Part shown: positions 16,874 to 26,928 of the stretch, piece after piece | Numbering within the stretch: the stretch's first letter is position 1 | Layout of the letters: each line of letters opens with the position of its first letter | NCBI GenBank assembly: GCA_963841045.1 | Contig: CAWJBD010000001.1 | Span: 513,582-577,581, forward strand | Direction of reading: 5' to 3' | Source of the DNA: Aalborgiella sp963841045 | GTDB lineage: Bacteria > Pseudomonadota > Gammaproteobacteria > Burkholderiales > Burkholderiaceae_C | Length of the DNA: 64,000 bases | The notes under the pieces: generated by a model | Told to the model about the DNA's origin: nothing | Database searches by the model: none | What the model saw: only the letters and a program-made list of their open reading frames with translations | Program-made: the position numbers and the translations under genes

Positions 16874-17028
16874 GGAGGGTCTCCTAATTAAGTTAAACAA
16901 CAAGGTGGCGATTATGCAACATGCTTGCTTGACGTCAACATTTTGCTAAATTGCCAAATTCAGTGCGATTTTCGCTGGCATGAGCCCATAAAATGGACGT
17001 CAAATCATGCTTTCGGGTAAGCCTCGTG

Positions 17029-17059
17029 TTGGATTTAGCTCCCACTGGTCAGCTACAAT
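17029..17059 (+). promoter_or_regulatory. Possible promoter of petABC
   Basis: TTGGAT (17029-17034) and TACAAT (17054-17059) are separated by 19 bases, 86 bases upstream of petA. The spacer is longer than ideal, so this is a tentative call. Confidence 0.35.
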
Positions 17060-17144
17060 GCAGTGTTTACCCTAGCTAAACTCGGCTTGAGCATGTTTAA
17101 GCCCTATTTTTCGGATTCTGAGTGATTTAAACCTGAGGAAACAC

Positions 17145-17771
17145 ATGAGTAGCACATTAACGACCCCATCGATGGGTGGCGACGGCAGCGTCGATAACAG
17201 TAAAAGAACATGGTTAATTGCTTCCAGCTGTGCTGGCGCAGTGGGTGCGGGTTTTGTAGCCGTGCCTTTTGTCAGCAGCTTTTCGCCTTCTGAGCGCGCA
17301 AAAGCAGCTGGTGCAGCCGTTGAAGTTGATATATCAGCGCTCAAACCAGGTGAGAAATTAACCGTCGAATGGCGCGGCAAGCCGGTTTGGATTGTGCGTC
17401 GCACGCCTGAGCAACTGGCCGCTCTCAAGGCTTTAGCTCCACAGTTAGCCGATCCTGATTCAAAACGAACCGCCATTGAAAATCCAAAATATTCAATTAA
17501 CGAAGCAAGATCAATCAAACCTGAAGTTCTTGTTGTCATTGGCATTTGCACCCATTTGGGTTGCTCGCCATCAGACAAATTCACGACAGGCGCACAACCT
17601 TCATTGCCTGATGACTGGCAAGGTGGCTTTTTCTGCCCTTGCCACGGCTCAACATTTGACATGGCTGGTCGCGTCTACAAAAACAAACCAGCTCCCGACA
17701 ATTTAGAAGTCCCTCCACATATGTACCTATCGGACAACCGATTGATCATTGGTGAAGACAAGAAAGCGTAA
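17145..17771 (+). CDS. petA: Ubiquinol-cytochrome c reductase iron-sulfur subunit (Rieske)
   Basis: Rieske protein of the cytochrome bc1 complex, 208 residues. A membrane anchor near residues 22-45 (LIASSCAGAVGAGFVAVPFV) with preceding KR is typical of the uncleaved Tat-type signal. The two cluster-binding motifs are CTHLGC and CPCHGS, giving two Cys and two His ligands for the [2Fe-2S] centre, which takes the first electron from ubiquinol. It is the first gene of petABC, 12 bp ahead of the cytochrome b gene. The order Rieske-cyt b-cyt c1 is the standard proteobacterial one. Confidence 0.96.
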   Translation: MSSTLTTPSMGGDGSVDNSKRTWLIASSCAGAVGAGFVAVPFVSSFSPSERAKAAGAAVEVDISALKPGEKLTVEWRGKPVWIVRRTPEQLAALKALAPQLADPDSKRTAIENPKYSINEARSIKPEVLVVIGICTHLGCSPSDKFTTGAQPSLPDDWQGGFFCPCHGSTFDMAGRVYKNKPAPDNLEVPPHMYLSDNRLIIGEDKKA

Positions 17772-17783
17772 GGAAAGACAATC

Positions 17784-19184
17784 ATGGCAACATTCAAAGA
17801 AGTTTCTCCAAACGCCCCAGCAGGGACCAAGTTATTAAACTGGATTGACAACCGCTTTCCATTGACCCCTATTTGGGAAGGCGCCTGGGGCAAATACTAT
17901 GCACCAAAGAATTTCAACTGGTGGTACATCTTCGGCGTATTAGCGACCGTTGTTTTCGTTATCCAAATTCTCACCGGTATTTTCTTAACCATGCATTACA
18001 AGCCAGATGCTGCAACAGCATTTGCATCGGTCGAATACATCATGCGCGATGTGCCATGGGGATGGTTAATTCGCTACATGCACTCGACAGGCGCATCCAT
18101 GTTCTTCGTGGTAGTTTACCTGCACATGTACCGTGGCCTGATTTACGGCAGCTATCGCAAGCCGCGTGAACTGACTTGGATGTTTGGTTGTGCCATCTTC
18201 TTGGCACTCATGGCCGAAGCCTTTATGGGTTATTTGCTGCCTTGGGGTCAGATGAGCTACTGGGGCGCACAAGTGATTGTGAACTTGTTTTCTGCTATTC
18301 CTGTTATCGGACCTGATTTGTCTTTGCTGATTCGTGGCGACTATGTGGTGGGCGATGCAACCTTGAACCGCTTCTTCGCTTTCCACGTGATTGCTGTTCC
18401 ATTGGTATTGTTGGGCTTGATCGCAGCGCATTTGATTGCTTTGCACGAAACGGGCTCCAACAACCCCGACGGTATTGAAGTGAAGAATAATTTAGGCGCT
18501 GATGGTCACCCAGTCGACAGCATTCCATCACACCCCTATTACTCAGTGCATGATATTTTTGGCGTGAGCTTATTCCTCATCGTATTTGCAGCCATCGTAT
18601 TTTTTGCGCCTGAGATGGGTGGTTATTTCTTAGAATTTAACAACTTCATACCTGCAGATCCATTGAAAACACCGCTGCACATTGCACCAGCTTGGTACTT
18701 TGCACCGACATACTCTATGCTGCGTTCAGTTACGTCAGAAATGATGTATGTTTTGATTGCATGTGTATTGGCTGCTGGTGCATTTGCTGGTTTTAAATCT
18801 AAATTACCTAAACCCTTCAAACTGGCAGCTATGGGAGCAGCAGTTGCTGTTGCCGCAGCCATGATGGCGATTGATGCCAAGTTCTGGGGTGTGGTTGTAA
18901 TGGGTGCTGCAATTGTCATCTTGTTCTTCTTGCCATGGCTTGACAACTGCGCAGTTAAATCGATACGTTACCGCCCAGATTGGCACAAATACATGTACGC
19001 TATTTTTGTGCTGATGTTCATCATGCTTGGTTATCTTGGCATGCAAGCGCCATCCCCTTTGTTCGAGCGTTTAGCTCAAATGGGTACTTTGTTCTATTTC
19101 GGCTTCTTTTTGTTAATGCCGTGGTGGAGCAAAATTGGCAAATGCAAGACAGTGCCTGATCGCGTCACATTCAAAGCACACTAA
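17784..19184 (+). CDS. petB: Cytochrome b of the bc1 complex
   Basis: Membrane core of the bc1 complex, 466 residues, carrying both b haems and the two quinone sites. Helix-B His ligands sit in YMHSTGASMFFVVVYLHMYRG and helix-D ligands in HVIAVPLVLLGLIAAHLIAL. Eight or more hydrophobic helices are visible. The Qo-site loop reads PAWYFAPTYSMLRS in place of the mitochondrial PEWYFLP; substitutions at the Glu are, as I recall, common in beta- and gammaproteobacteria. RBS-like AAGGAAAG precedes the ATG. It lies between petA and petC. Confidence 0.97.
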   Translation: MATFKEVSPNAPAGTKLLNWIDNRFPLTPIWEGAWGKYYAPKNFNWWYIFGVLATVVFVIQILTGIFLTMHYKPDAATAFASVEYIMRDVPWGWLIRYMHSTGASMFFVVVYLHMYRGLIYGSYRKPRELTWMFGCAIFLALMAEAFMGYLLPWGQMSYWGAQVIVNLFSAIPVIGPDLSLLIRGDYVVGDATLNRFFAFHVIAVPLVLLGLIAAHLIALHETGSNNPDGIEVKNNLGADGHPVDSIPSHPYYSVHDIFGVSLFLIVFAAIVFFAPEMGGYFLEFNNFIPADPLKTPLHIAPAWYFAPTYSMLRSVTSEMMYVLIACVLAAGAFAGFKSKLPKPFKLAAMGAAVAVAAAMMAIDAKFWGVVVMGAAIVILFFLPWLDNCAVKSIRYRPDWHKYMYAIFVLMFIMLGYLGMQAPSPLFERLAQMGTLFYFGFFLLMPWWSKIGKCKTVPDRVTFKAH

Positions 19185-19202
19185 GCTTAGGAGATATTAG
19201 AA

Positions 19203-19973
19203 ATGAAAAAAACACTCCTTAACCTGTTCGTTGGAACATGCCTCTCACTCGGAATGTCTGTCACCGTGCAAGCCAGCTCTGAGGGCATCGCTTGGGACAA
19301 AGCACCTATCAATGTCAATGACAATGCTTCCTTGCAAAATGGTGCAAAACTGTTTGTCAACTACTGCCTGAATTGCCATTCAGCGGCCTACATGCGCTAT
19401 AACCGCATGACTGAAATTGGACTGACTCCAGCCCAAATCAAAGAGAACTTACTCTTTGCTGCTGACAAAGTGGGTGACACCATGCAAGCCAGCATCAACC
19501 CCAAGCAAGCCAAAGATTTGTTTGGCGCAGCGCCACCTGATTTGTCTGTGATTGCACGCTCACGCGCTGGCGCAGGCGGTTCAGGTGCAGATTACTTGTA
19601 CACGTATTTGCGCTCATATTACCGTGACGATACGACTACCACTGGCTGGAACAATCTGGCCTTTCCATCGGTAGCCATGCCGCATGTCTTGTGGGAACTG
19701 CAAGGTGAACGCAAGCCTATTTTTGAAGAAAAACAAGAGCACGGTCATGCAGTTAAAACCTTCACTGGCAAATGGGAACAAGTTACCAAAGGTACGATGA
19801 CATCAGCAGCTTTTGATCAATCAGTTGGTGATTTGGTTAACTTTTTGCAGTGGATGGGCGAACCAGGACAAGCCAAACGTACCAGCATGGGTTGGTATGT
19901 TTTGGCATTTTTATCAATGCTCGCATTCTTTACTTGGCGCTTAAGCAAGGCGTACTGGAAAGACGTCAAGTAA
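19203..19973 (+). CDS. petC: Cytochrome c1
   Basis: The c-type haem subunit of the bc1 complex, 256 residues. It has a cleavable signal peptide (LLNLFVGTCLSLGMSVTVQA), the haem-binding CLNCH with SAAYMRYNR after it, the axial-ligand region around FPSVAMPHVLWELQG, and a C-terminal membrane anchor (GWYVLAFLSMLAFFTWRL) before KAYWKDVK. It passes electrons from the Rieske centre to soluble cytochrome c. A GGAG ribosome-binding site precedes the start. It is the last gene of petABC, followed by a strong terminator. Confidence 0.97.
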   Translation: MKKTLLNLFVGTCLSLGMSVTVQASSEGIAWDKAPINVNDNASLQNGAKLFVNYCLNCHSAAYMRYNRMTEIGLTPAQIKENLLFAADKVGDTMQASINPKQAKDLFGAAPPDLSVIARSRAGAGGSGADYLYTYLRSYYRDDTTTTGWNNLAFPSVAMPHVLWELQGERKPIFEEKQEHGHAVKTFTGKWEQVTKGTMTSAAFDQSVGDLVNFLQWMGEPGQAKRTSMGWYVLAFLSMLAFFTWRLSKAYWKDVK

Positions 19974-19993
19974 AATAGCTGATTCAAACCTGG

Positions 19994-20027
19994 AGTGGTA
20001 GCGCCTCAAGGTGCTGCCACTTTTTTT
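19994..20027 (+). terminator. Terminator after petABC
   Basis: GTGGTAGCGCC, a TCAA loop, GGTGCTGCCAC and seven T's form a long stem with a T run, about 20 bases past the petC stop. Confidence 0.9.
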
Positions 20028-20047
20028 GTTTATAGGAGTCCTTCACC

Positions 20048-20659
20048 ATGATGGTGCTTTATTCGGGAACAACATGTCCCTTCTCTCACCGTAGCCGTTT
20101 TGTCCTTTTTGAAAAAGGAATGGACTTTGAAATTCGCGATGTCGATTTGTACAACAAATCTGAAGACATCTTGCTGATGAACCCATACGGACAAGTGCCA
20201 ATTTTGGTAGAGCGTGATTTAATTTTGTATGAATCAAACATCATCAATGAGTACATTGATGAACGCTTCCCTCATCCGCAATTGATGCCGGGTGACCCAG
20301 TAGACCGTGCCCGTGTGCGATTGTTTTTGCTTAATTTCGAAAAAGAATTGTTCGTGCATGTGAGCATTTTGGAAGACCGTGCCAACAAAGGCAATGAGAA
20401 AGTGCTCGAAAAAGCGCGCTCCCATATTCGTGATCGATTAACCCAACTGGCACCTGTATTTTTAAAGAACAAATACATGTTGGGCGAAAATTTCTCTATG
20501 CTGGATGTTGCCATTGCGCCGCTACTTTGGCGTCTAGGGCACTATGGGATTGACCTCAGCAAAAATGCTGCGCCATTACTGAAATATGCGGAACGTATCT
20601 TTGCACGCCCTGCATATATTGAAGCTTTGACACCTTCTGAAAAGGTGATGCGCAAATAA
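20048..20659 (+). CDS. sspA: Stringent starvation protein A
   Basis: SspA, an RNA-polymerase-associated protein with a glutathione S-transferase fold but no known transferase activity, 203 residues. The thioredoxin-like N-terminal domain begins MMVLYSGTTCPFSHRSRFVL, with NPYGQVPILVERDLILYES in the GST G-site position, then a helical C-terminal domain with FSMLDVAIAPLLWRL. An AGGAG site lies 10 bases before the ATG. It is paired with sspB 15 bp downstream, the standard sspAB order, and sits behind petABC as in many betaproteobacteria. Confidence 0.95.
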   Translation: MMVLYSGTTCPFSHRSRFVLFEKGMDFEIRDVDLYNKSEDILLMNPYGQVPILVERDLILYESNIINEYIDERFPHPQLMPGDPVDRARVRLFLLNFEKELFVHVSILEDRANKGNEKVLEKARSHIRDRLTQLAPVFLKNKYMLGENFSMLDVAIAPLLWRLGHYGIDLSKNAAPLLKYAERIFARPAYIEALTPSEKVMRK

Positions 20660-20674
20660 ACCAATAGCCTAGCT

Positions 20675-21118
20675 ATGGATGCTTTGCCTGCTTTGACTTC
20701 TACCCGTCCCTACCTCATCCGTGCCATGCACGAATGGTGTAGTGACAATGGCTTTACGCCCTACATCAGTGTGTTTGTTGACAAGAATACACTCGTTCCC
20801 ATCGAGCATGTCAAGGACAACGAAATCATTTTGAACATCAGCATTGATGCCACCAGTGGTTTACAAATAGGCAATGAATTCATCAATTTCAAAAGCCGCT
20901 TCTCTGGCGTTGTGCGCGATCTGATGATTCCTATTAACAACGTCCAAGCTATTTTTGCCAAAGAGAATGGACAGGGTATGTCATTTCCAAAAGTCGCCGT
21001 CTTAGAAGAAAGCGTTGCGCCAACTGACAACACAAGTAAAGCAACTGCAGCCACACCTTCTGCTGGTGCAAATGGGACTCCTAAACGATCCAAATCACAT
21101 TTGACAATTGTGAAGTAA
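20675..21118 (+). CDS. sspB: ClpXP protease specificity-enhancing factor SspB
   Basis: Adaptor that binds ssrA-tagged peptides and hands them to ClpXP, 147 residues. The N-terminal folded domain has TSTRPYLIRAMHEWCSDNGF, TPYISVFVDK and the FKSRFSGVVRDLMIP strand-helix core. The C-terminal 45 residues form an Ala/Thr-rich flexible linker ending in KRSKSHLTIVK, which corresponds to the short motif that docks on ClpX. The start is set by the family N-terminus. It is likely co-transcribed with sspA. Confidence 0.94.
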   Translation: MDALPALTSTRPYLIRAMHEWCSDNGFTPYISVFVDKNTLVPIEHVKDNEIILNISIDATSGLQIGNEFINFKSRFSGVVRDLMIPINNVQAIFAKENGQGMSFPKVAVLEESVAPTDNTSKATAATPSAGANGTPKRSKSHLTIVK

Positions 21119-21179
21119 TGCGGTTTTTTCAAACCAGCTTTTAAAGCTTCACCATTTTTCAAGTTAAAATACAAAACAC

Positions 21180-21255
21180 GCCGATTTAGCTCAGTTGGTA
21201 GAGCACCCGCCTTGTAAGCGGTAGGTCATCAGTTCGACTCCGATAATCGGCACCA
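21180..21255 (+). tRNA. tRNA-Thr (anticodon TGT)
   Basis: A 76-base cloverleaf: acceptor GCCGATT pairs with AATCGGC, the D arm is AGCTCAGTTGGTAGAGC, the anticodon loop CTTGTAA gives TGT, the T arm has GTTCGACTC, and CCA is encoded. The 27-43 pair is a C-T mismatch. Confidence 0.95.
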
Positions 21256-21279
21256 TTTTCAATGTTTGCAAATGCATGT

Positions 21280-21591
21280 TTACCTGTTCTGAGCTAAACG
21301 CAATTTCAAACGTATTTCCAGTGATGGCACACCTGTAGATGCCAGATGCGCTTGAAAAACTGGGATCAGCTGCCTTACCTTCGACATGGCGGCGCTCCCA
21401 TCAACCAGCAAGCACCAAGAAGCCCCATCAACAGGGCCAGCAAAAATAACAGAACGTAATTTTGTAGGAATTAAGAACTGTATGGACTGCAACCTTTCAT
21501 TCGACTCCCTTGAAGCGCGCATCAGACTCGCCAAAGTAGGCGCTTCCTCGGCCGCTTCTTTCAGCGTAAAGGGAGTATTGCGACGGTTCAT
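21280..21591 (-). CDS. DUF721 (DciA-like) protein
   Basis: Small DUF721-family protein of about 103 residues. Recognisable features are a helical start (TLKEAAEEAPTLASLMRASR), LQSIQFLIPTKLRSVIFAGP, then a beta segment GASWCLLVDGSAAMSKVRQL and the closing SLEIRLKL. Distant relatives (DciA) load the replicative helicase in bacteria lacking DnaC; whether this short form does so is unknown. I prefer the ATG at 21591 because an ATG at 21624 would overlap the start codon of the divergent peptidase gene (ATGCAT shared). The divergence from an M23 peptidase gene and secA matches other Burkholderiales, from memory. Confidence 0.7.
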   Translation of the reverse strand: MNRRNTPFTLKEAAEEAPTLASLMRASRESNERLQSIQFLIPTKLRSVIFAGPVDGASWCLLVDGSAAMSKVRQLIPVFQAHLASTGVPSLEIRLKLRLAQNR

Positions 21592-21618
21592 GAGATTTAA
21601 ATTCGAGGACACTTTGTT

Positions 21619-22581
21619 ATGCATTTGATTATCACCGATGCTTGGCTGGCCAAGAGCAAAGCACTGCATTTGAGTGGCACCAAGTTATTCTTCGCAGGTC
21701 TGTTGATTTCGCTGACACTGATGCTCGTCGCTGCATTGCTTTACCACTGGGTATTCCTAAAAGGTGCACGTGAAGGTTGGCCGATTGTTGGTTCAATGGT
21801 CAAATTTGTAGCCAAAGACGAAACTGAAAACCGTGATCGTTATCTTCGTGAAAATTTAGATGCCATGGCGAAAAAAGTCGGAGAGTTGGAAGCCAAAATG
21901 GTGCAACTGGATTCGCTGGGTGAAAGGGTTGCCGGTTTGGCCGGCATATCGCCTACCGAACTCAAGCTAACAACGGGCGGGCGCGGCGGTGCCTTGATTT
22001 CCACTCAGGCCTTAACTGTTGAGCAAATGCAAGCAACGCTAGATGCCTTAGAAGCGCACACTGGGCAACGTGTGGACTTGCTCACTGTCATTGAGTCGCG
22101 TTTGTTCGAAAACAAAATCAAAAAAATGATGATCCCGACACAAAAACCCGTTTTGAGTGGCGATGTTGGCTCTGCATTTGGCTGGCGCAGAGACCCTTTG
22201 AATGGCAGCAGTGCATTACATACGGGTCTTGACTTCCCCGCCAGCCCAGGAACCCCCATTCATGCGGCTGCGGGTGGCGTTGTCGTCACACAAGAATACC
22301 ACCCTGCTTATGGCAACATGGTTGAGGTTGATCACGGCAATGAGTTGATCACGCGCTACGCCCATGCATCCATCGTCATGGTTAAAAAAGGCGATCTCAT
22401 CAAGCGGGGACAGAAAATTGCCGAAGTAGGAACAACAGGGCGCTCGACGGGTCCGCACTTGCATTTTGAGGTGCTCGTTCAAGGTGTTCCGCAGGATCCA
22501 CAGAAGTTCTTGAATGCGGGCGATACAGCGAAAAACGTCGCTTTGGCACAGAATAGCAAATTAGCACCTCAAAAGCGGTGA
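21619..22581 (+). CDS. M23-family (LytM) peptidase
   Basis: A 320-residue cell-wall hydrolase or its regulator. One N-terminal transmembrane helix (LFFAGLLISLTLMLVAALLY) places the rest in the periplasm. A coiled-coil region of about 100 residues follows (MAKKVGELEAKMVQLDSLGE), then the LytM domain with metal-site motifs HTGLDF and GRSTGPHLHFEV, plus YGNMVEVDHGNELITRYAHAS. The zinc ligands H..D and HxH appear intact, so it is probably an active peptidoglycan endopeptidase. GAGGA lies 9 bases before the ATG. It is 180 bp upstream of secA. Confidence 0.9.
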   Translation: MHLIITDAWLAKSKALHLSGTKLFFAGLLISLTLMLVAALLYHWVFLKGAREGWPIVGSMVKFVAKDETENRDRYLRENLDAMAKKVGELEAKMVQLDSLGERVAGLAGISPTELKLTTGGRGGALISTQALTVEQMQATLDALEAHTGQRVDLLTVIESRLFENKIKKMMIPTQKPVLSGDVGSAFGWRRDPLNGSSALHTGLDFPASPGTPIHAAAGGVVVTQEYHPAYGNMVEVDHGNELITRYAHASIVMVKKGDLIKRGQKIAEVGTTGRSTGPHLHFEVLVQGVPQDPQKFLNAGDTAKNVALAQNSKLAPQKR

Positions 22582-22761
22582 ACGTTCAGAAAGACGGCTG
22601 CTTTCAAGTGAATTCAGAAGCACCGATGCAGTTAAAATCACTGCCAGCGACTGGTCTTGTAATTTACTTGGCCAGCCCCAGATAATTTCACACATTTACA
22701 ACAATTAACCAGAGTAGTTGATCGCCGCGTCACTGGATGCTCAGCGCTTGACTTTGTATTG

Positions 22762-25513
22762 ATGGCCAGTAACTTCCTCACCAAAATTTTCGGCAGTCGC
22801 AATGACCGTCAACTCAAACAATACAAGAAAACTGTTGCACAAATCAATGCAATGGAAGCCAGTCTTGAGAGTTTGAGCGATGAGCAACTTAAAGACAAAA
22901 CTACTGAGTTCAAAGACAGAGCTGCCAAGGGTGAATCTCTAGACGCTTTGCTGCCTGAAGCCTTTGCCGTTGTACGCGAAGGTTCAAAGCGCATCATGAA
23001 AATGCGCCATTTTGACGTTCAAATGCTCGGTGGCATGTCGCTCCATTATGGAAAGATTTCCGAAATGGGAACAGGTGAGGGAAAAACGCTCACTGCTACT
23101 TTACCGGTCTATTTGAACGCACTCAGCGGCAAAGGCGTGCATGTGGTGACAGTCAACGATTACCTTGCCAATCGCGATGCCCGTTGGATGGGCAAACTTT
23201 ACAATTTTTTGGGTTTGACAGTAGGCATTAACTTGCCCAACATGGCGCGTGAAGAAAAGCAAGAAGCCTATCGTGCAGATATCACTTACGGCACAAACAA
23301 TGAATACGGCTTTGACTACTTGCGTGACAACATGGTTTATGAAGTCAATGACCGCGTTCAAAGAGGATTGAATTACGCAATTGTGGATGAAGTGGATTCC
23401 ATTCTGATTGATGAAGCGCGTACGCCTTTGATCATCAGCGGACAAGCCGAAGATCACACCGAAATGTACTTGGCCATGAACAAAGTGGCACCCATGCTGA
23501 GCAAGCAAGAAGGCGAGTTGGATTTGCGCACGGGTGAAGGTGTCACCAAGCCAGGTGATTTCACGTTGGACGAAAAAACACAGCAAGTGGTCTTGACCGA
23601 AATGGGGCATGAGAATGCCGAACGCATTTTGTTCAACATGGGCTTGATACCTGAAGGTGCCACGCTGTACGATCCAGCCAATATTTCACTGGTGCATCAC
23701 CTGTATGCCGCTTTGCGTGCCAGAAATTTGTACCACAAAGACCAGCACTATGTGGTTCAAAATGGTGAAATTGTGATTGTGGATGAGTTCACGGGTCGCT
23801 TGATGACAGGACGCCGTTGGAGCGATGGTTTGCACCAAGCTGTTGAAGCCAAAGAAGGCGTAGCCATACAGGCTGAAAACCAAACCATGGCATCCATCAC
23901 CTTCCAAAATTATTTCCGCTTGTACAACAAATTAGCGGGCATGACAGGAACTGCCGACACCGAGGCATACGAGTTCCAAGAAATTTATGGCTTAGAGACT
24001 TTGGTGATGCCACCGAACCGTCCCTAGCCAACGCATTGATCAACTCGACCGCGTATATAAAACCACCAAAGAAAAATACCAAGCAGCAGTCGCAGAGATA
24101 CGCGAATGTTATGAGCGTGGGCAACCTGTATTGGTTGGTACAACATCGATTGAGAATTCTGAAATCATCGATCAATTGTTGACCCAAGAAAACCTGCCAC
24201 ACCAAGTGCTCAACGCCAAGCAACATGCACGTGAAGCAGATATCGTGGCGCAAGCTGGTCGCCCCAAAATGATCACCATTGCCACCAATATGGCTGGTCG
24301 TGGAACCGATATTGTGTTGGGTGGCAATTTGCAAATGGCCATTGATGCGCTGGACTCAGATGAATCGCTTGATGAAGCGGGCAAATCTGCCAAAGCAGAA
24401 CAATTGCGTGCGCAATGGGCGGCTGATCACGAATTTGTGAAATCTGTAGGTGGCTTGCGCATTGTCGCTACCGAACGCCATGAATCACGCCGTATTGACA
24501 ATCAGCTGCGTGGCCGTTCAGGTCGTCAGGGCGACAACGGTTCATCTCGCTTTTTCTTGAGCTTGGATGACCCATTGATGCGCATTTTTGCTGGCGACCG
24601 CGTCAGAGCCATCATGGACAAACTCAAGATGCCCGAAGGCGAAGCCATCGAAGCGGGAATCGTGACACGCAGCATTGAAAGTGCACAGCGCAAAGTTGAG
24701 TCACGCAATTTTGATATTCGCAAACAATTGTTGGAATACGATGACGTTGCCAACGACCAGCGCAAGGTGATTTACCAGCAACGCAATGACATTTTGGACG
24801 CCACCGTACTCAGCGAGCAAATCAAATCACTGCGTGAAGGCTGCTTCACCGATTTGACACGTGCTTATGTGCCTGAAGACTCTGTGGAAGAGCAATGGGA
24901 TTTGGCTGGTTTAGAGAAAGCCTTGGCACAAGACTGGCATATATCACTGAACCTGACACAGGATGTGAATGCCGCACAGCAAATTGAAGACTCCGATATT
25001 CTAGAAAAAGTGATCGCAGCGGCGAATGCTGCCTTTGATGCCAAAGTTGAGCAAATTGGTGAGGATAACTTCACACACTTTGAGCGCATGGTTCTGCTCC
25101 AAAGCATTGATACCCATTGGCGCGAACACTTGAGCTCTTTGGACTATTTGCGTCAAGGCATTCATCTGCGCGGTTACGCACAAAAACAGCCCAAGCAAGA
25201 ATACAAGCGCGAAGCATTTGAACTGTTTGGGCAATTGTTGGATGCAGTGAAAAACGATGTGACAAAAGTCTTAATGACTGTGAAAGTGCAATCCAGCGAA
25301 GAAATTGAACGTGCAGCCGAAGACTTGGAAAGCCGTGCCGAAAAAATTGCCAACGTCACTTACACCGCTCCCACAGAAACGGGTGAAGTACAAACAGTGC
25401 TGGATGATTCAACTGTTCAAGCATCAAATGCTGTTCCACGTGTTGGACGCAACGAGCCGTGCCCTTGCGGCAGTGGCAAAAAATACAAGCACTGTCACGG
25501 TAAATTGGCGTAA
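22762..25513 (+). CDS. secA: Preprotein translocase ATPase SecA (one frameshift)
   Basis: The motor of Sec protein export. The first part carries MGTGEGKTLTATLP (Walker A), VDEVDSILIDEARTPLI (Walker B) and the preprotein cross-linking region. The second part carries VLVGTTSIENSEI, TNMAGRGTDIVLGGNL, ESRRIDNQLRGRSGRQGD and a C-terminal zinc motif EPCPCGSGKKYKHCHG that binds SecB and phospholipid. The frame breaks at about 24026: MPPNRP is followed by a TAG, whereas skipping one base gives SQRIDQLDRVYKTTKEKY, the expected continuation. Corrected length is 916 residues, normal for the family. Because the gene is essential, the +1 is most likely a sequence error. The ATG at 22762 is preferred to a TTG three bases earlier. 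Confidence 0.95.
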
Positions 25514-25551
25514 CTGCAGCACACTTGTCTGTGCTACCGATAAAAGACATA

Positions 25552-25581
25552 GAAAAAACGGGCTCTGGCTCGTTTTTTTTG
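25552..25581 (+). terminator. Terminator after secA
   Basis: ACGGGC, a TCTG loop and GGCTCGT form a short stem preceded by six A's and followed by eight T's, 40 bases past the secA stop. Confidence 0.8.
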
Positions 25582-25631
25582 GATAATTGAAAAGTATCAA
25601 CATAGATGTATTTACAAAAGAGAGCCGAACC

Positions 25632-26881
25632 ATGCCAGTTAACTTGAACCCTCCTGTTGCCAGTCAATTGAAAGCCATTGCAGGCGTGCGCATCGGTATC
25701 ACTGAAGCGGGTGTGCGAAAGGCCAATCGCAAAGACCTCACCGTTATCTTGCTTGACGAAGGTGCTACGGTCGCTGGCGTCTTCACAAAAAACCGCTTTT
25801 GTGCGGCACCTGTTCAAATTTGCCGAGAGCATTTGCGTTTGAGTCAAACCAGCACTTCTGCTAATGGAATTCGTGCCATGGTGATCAACACTGGCAATGC
25901 CAATGCCGGCACGGGGGAAGATGGTTTGAATCGCGCCCAAAACACTTGCAAAGCTTTGGCGCAAAAAATCGGCATCAATGCACAACTCAAGTGTTGCCAT
26001 TTTCCACGGGCGTCATCATGGAAACATTGCCCAGCGAACGCATTGTTGCGGGCATGGATGCGGCCATCGCCGACGCCAAAGCTGACAACTGGTTCAATGC
26101 AGCACAAGCCATCATGACCACAGACACCGTACCCAAAGCCTTCAGCAAGCAGGTACAAATTGCCGGTGCAACGGTCAGCATCACGGGCATCAGCAAAGGT
26201 GCAGGCATGATTCGCCCCAATATGGCGACCATGCTGGGCTTTATGGCGACCGACGCTTGCATTGCGCCCGCAGTCATGCAGCAACTGGCCACTGAATTGG
26301 CGCAAGAATCGTTCAATTGCATCACGGTTGATGGCGATACATCAACCAATGATTCATTCGTGGTGATAGCCAGCAACAAGGCGAATCATTCGCCGATTCA
26401 AACACTGTCGAGTACAGATGGCCAAACATTGAAATCCGCCATGCTCGAAGTTGCACAACAGTTAGCGCACGCCATTGTGCGTGACGGTGAAGGCGCTACC
26501 AAATTCATCACCATCAAGGTCAATGGTGGCAAAACCAATGAGGAATGTCGCCAAGTCGCTTATGCCATTGCCCACTCACCCTTGGTTAAAACCGCATTTT
26601 TTGCCAGCGACCCGAATCTGGGACGCATTTTGGCCGCCGTAGGCTATGCAGGTATTGAAGATTTAGACCAAACCAAAATTGAGCTGTACTTGGACAATGT
26701 GCATGTGGCCACCCAAGGCGGACGCAACCCGACTTACCAAGAAGCCGATGGTCAAGCGGTGATGAAGCAAAGCGACATCACTGTGCGTGTTGATTTGGGT
26801 CGAGGTGCATGTGCACAAACGGTTTGGACCTGCGATCTTTCCGAAGAGTACGTCAAAATCAACGCTGACTACCGTTCTTAA
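25632..26881 (+). CDS. argJ: Glutamate N-acetyltransferase / amino-acid acetyltransferase (one frameshift)
   Basis: Bifunctional ornithine acetyltransferase of arginine biosynthesis that recycles the acetyl group from N-acetylornithine to glutamate. The precursor self-cleaves before a Thr nucleophile in KGAGMIRPNMATMLGFMATD, which is present. Other family segments are GVFTKNRFCAAPVQ, VINTGNANAGTGE, LPFSTGVIMETLP, CITVDGDTSTNDS and the C-terminal DLGRGACAQTVWTCDLSEEYV. The frame breaks near 25990: after GINAQ the correct sequence QVLPFSTGV continues two bases along, equivalent to one missing base. This is the only -1 indel among the broken genes in the window. Corrected length is about 416 residues. 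Confidence 0.92.
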
Positions 26882-26928
26882 TTTGCCGCTCTTAAAAACA
26901 TCATCCCCAAACTAAAAAACAATTTTCA

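Noticed and set aside
21619..21669. Longer starts for the DUF721 gene upstream of 21591
   Set aside because: They would overlap the start codon and ribosome-binding site of the divergent M23 peptidase gene.
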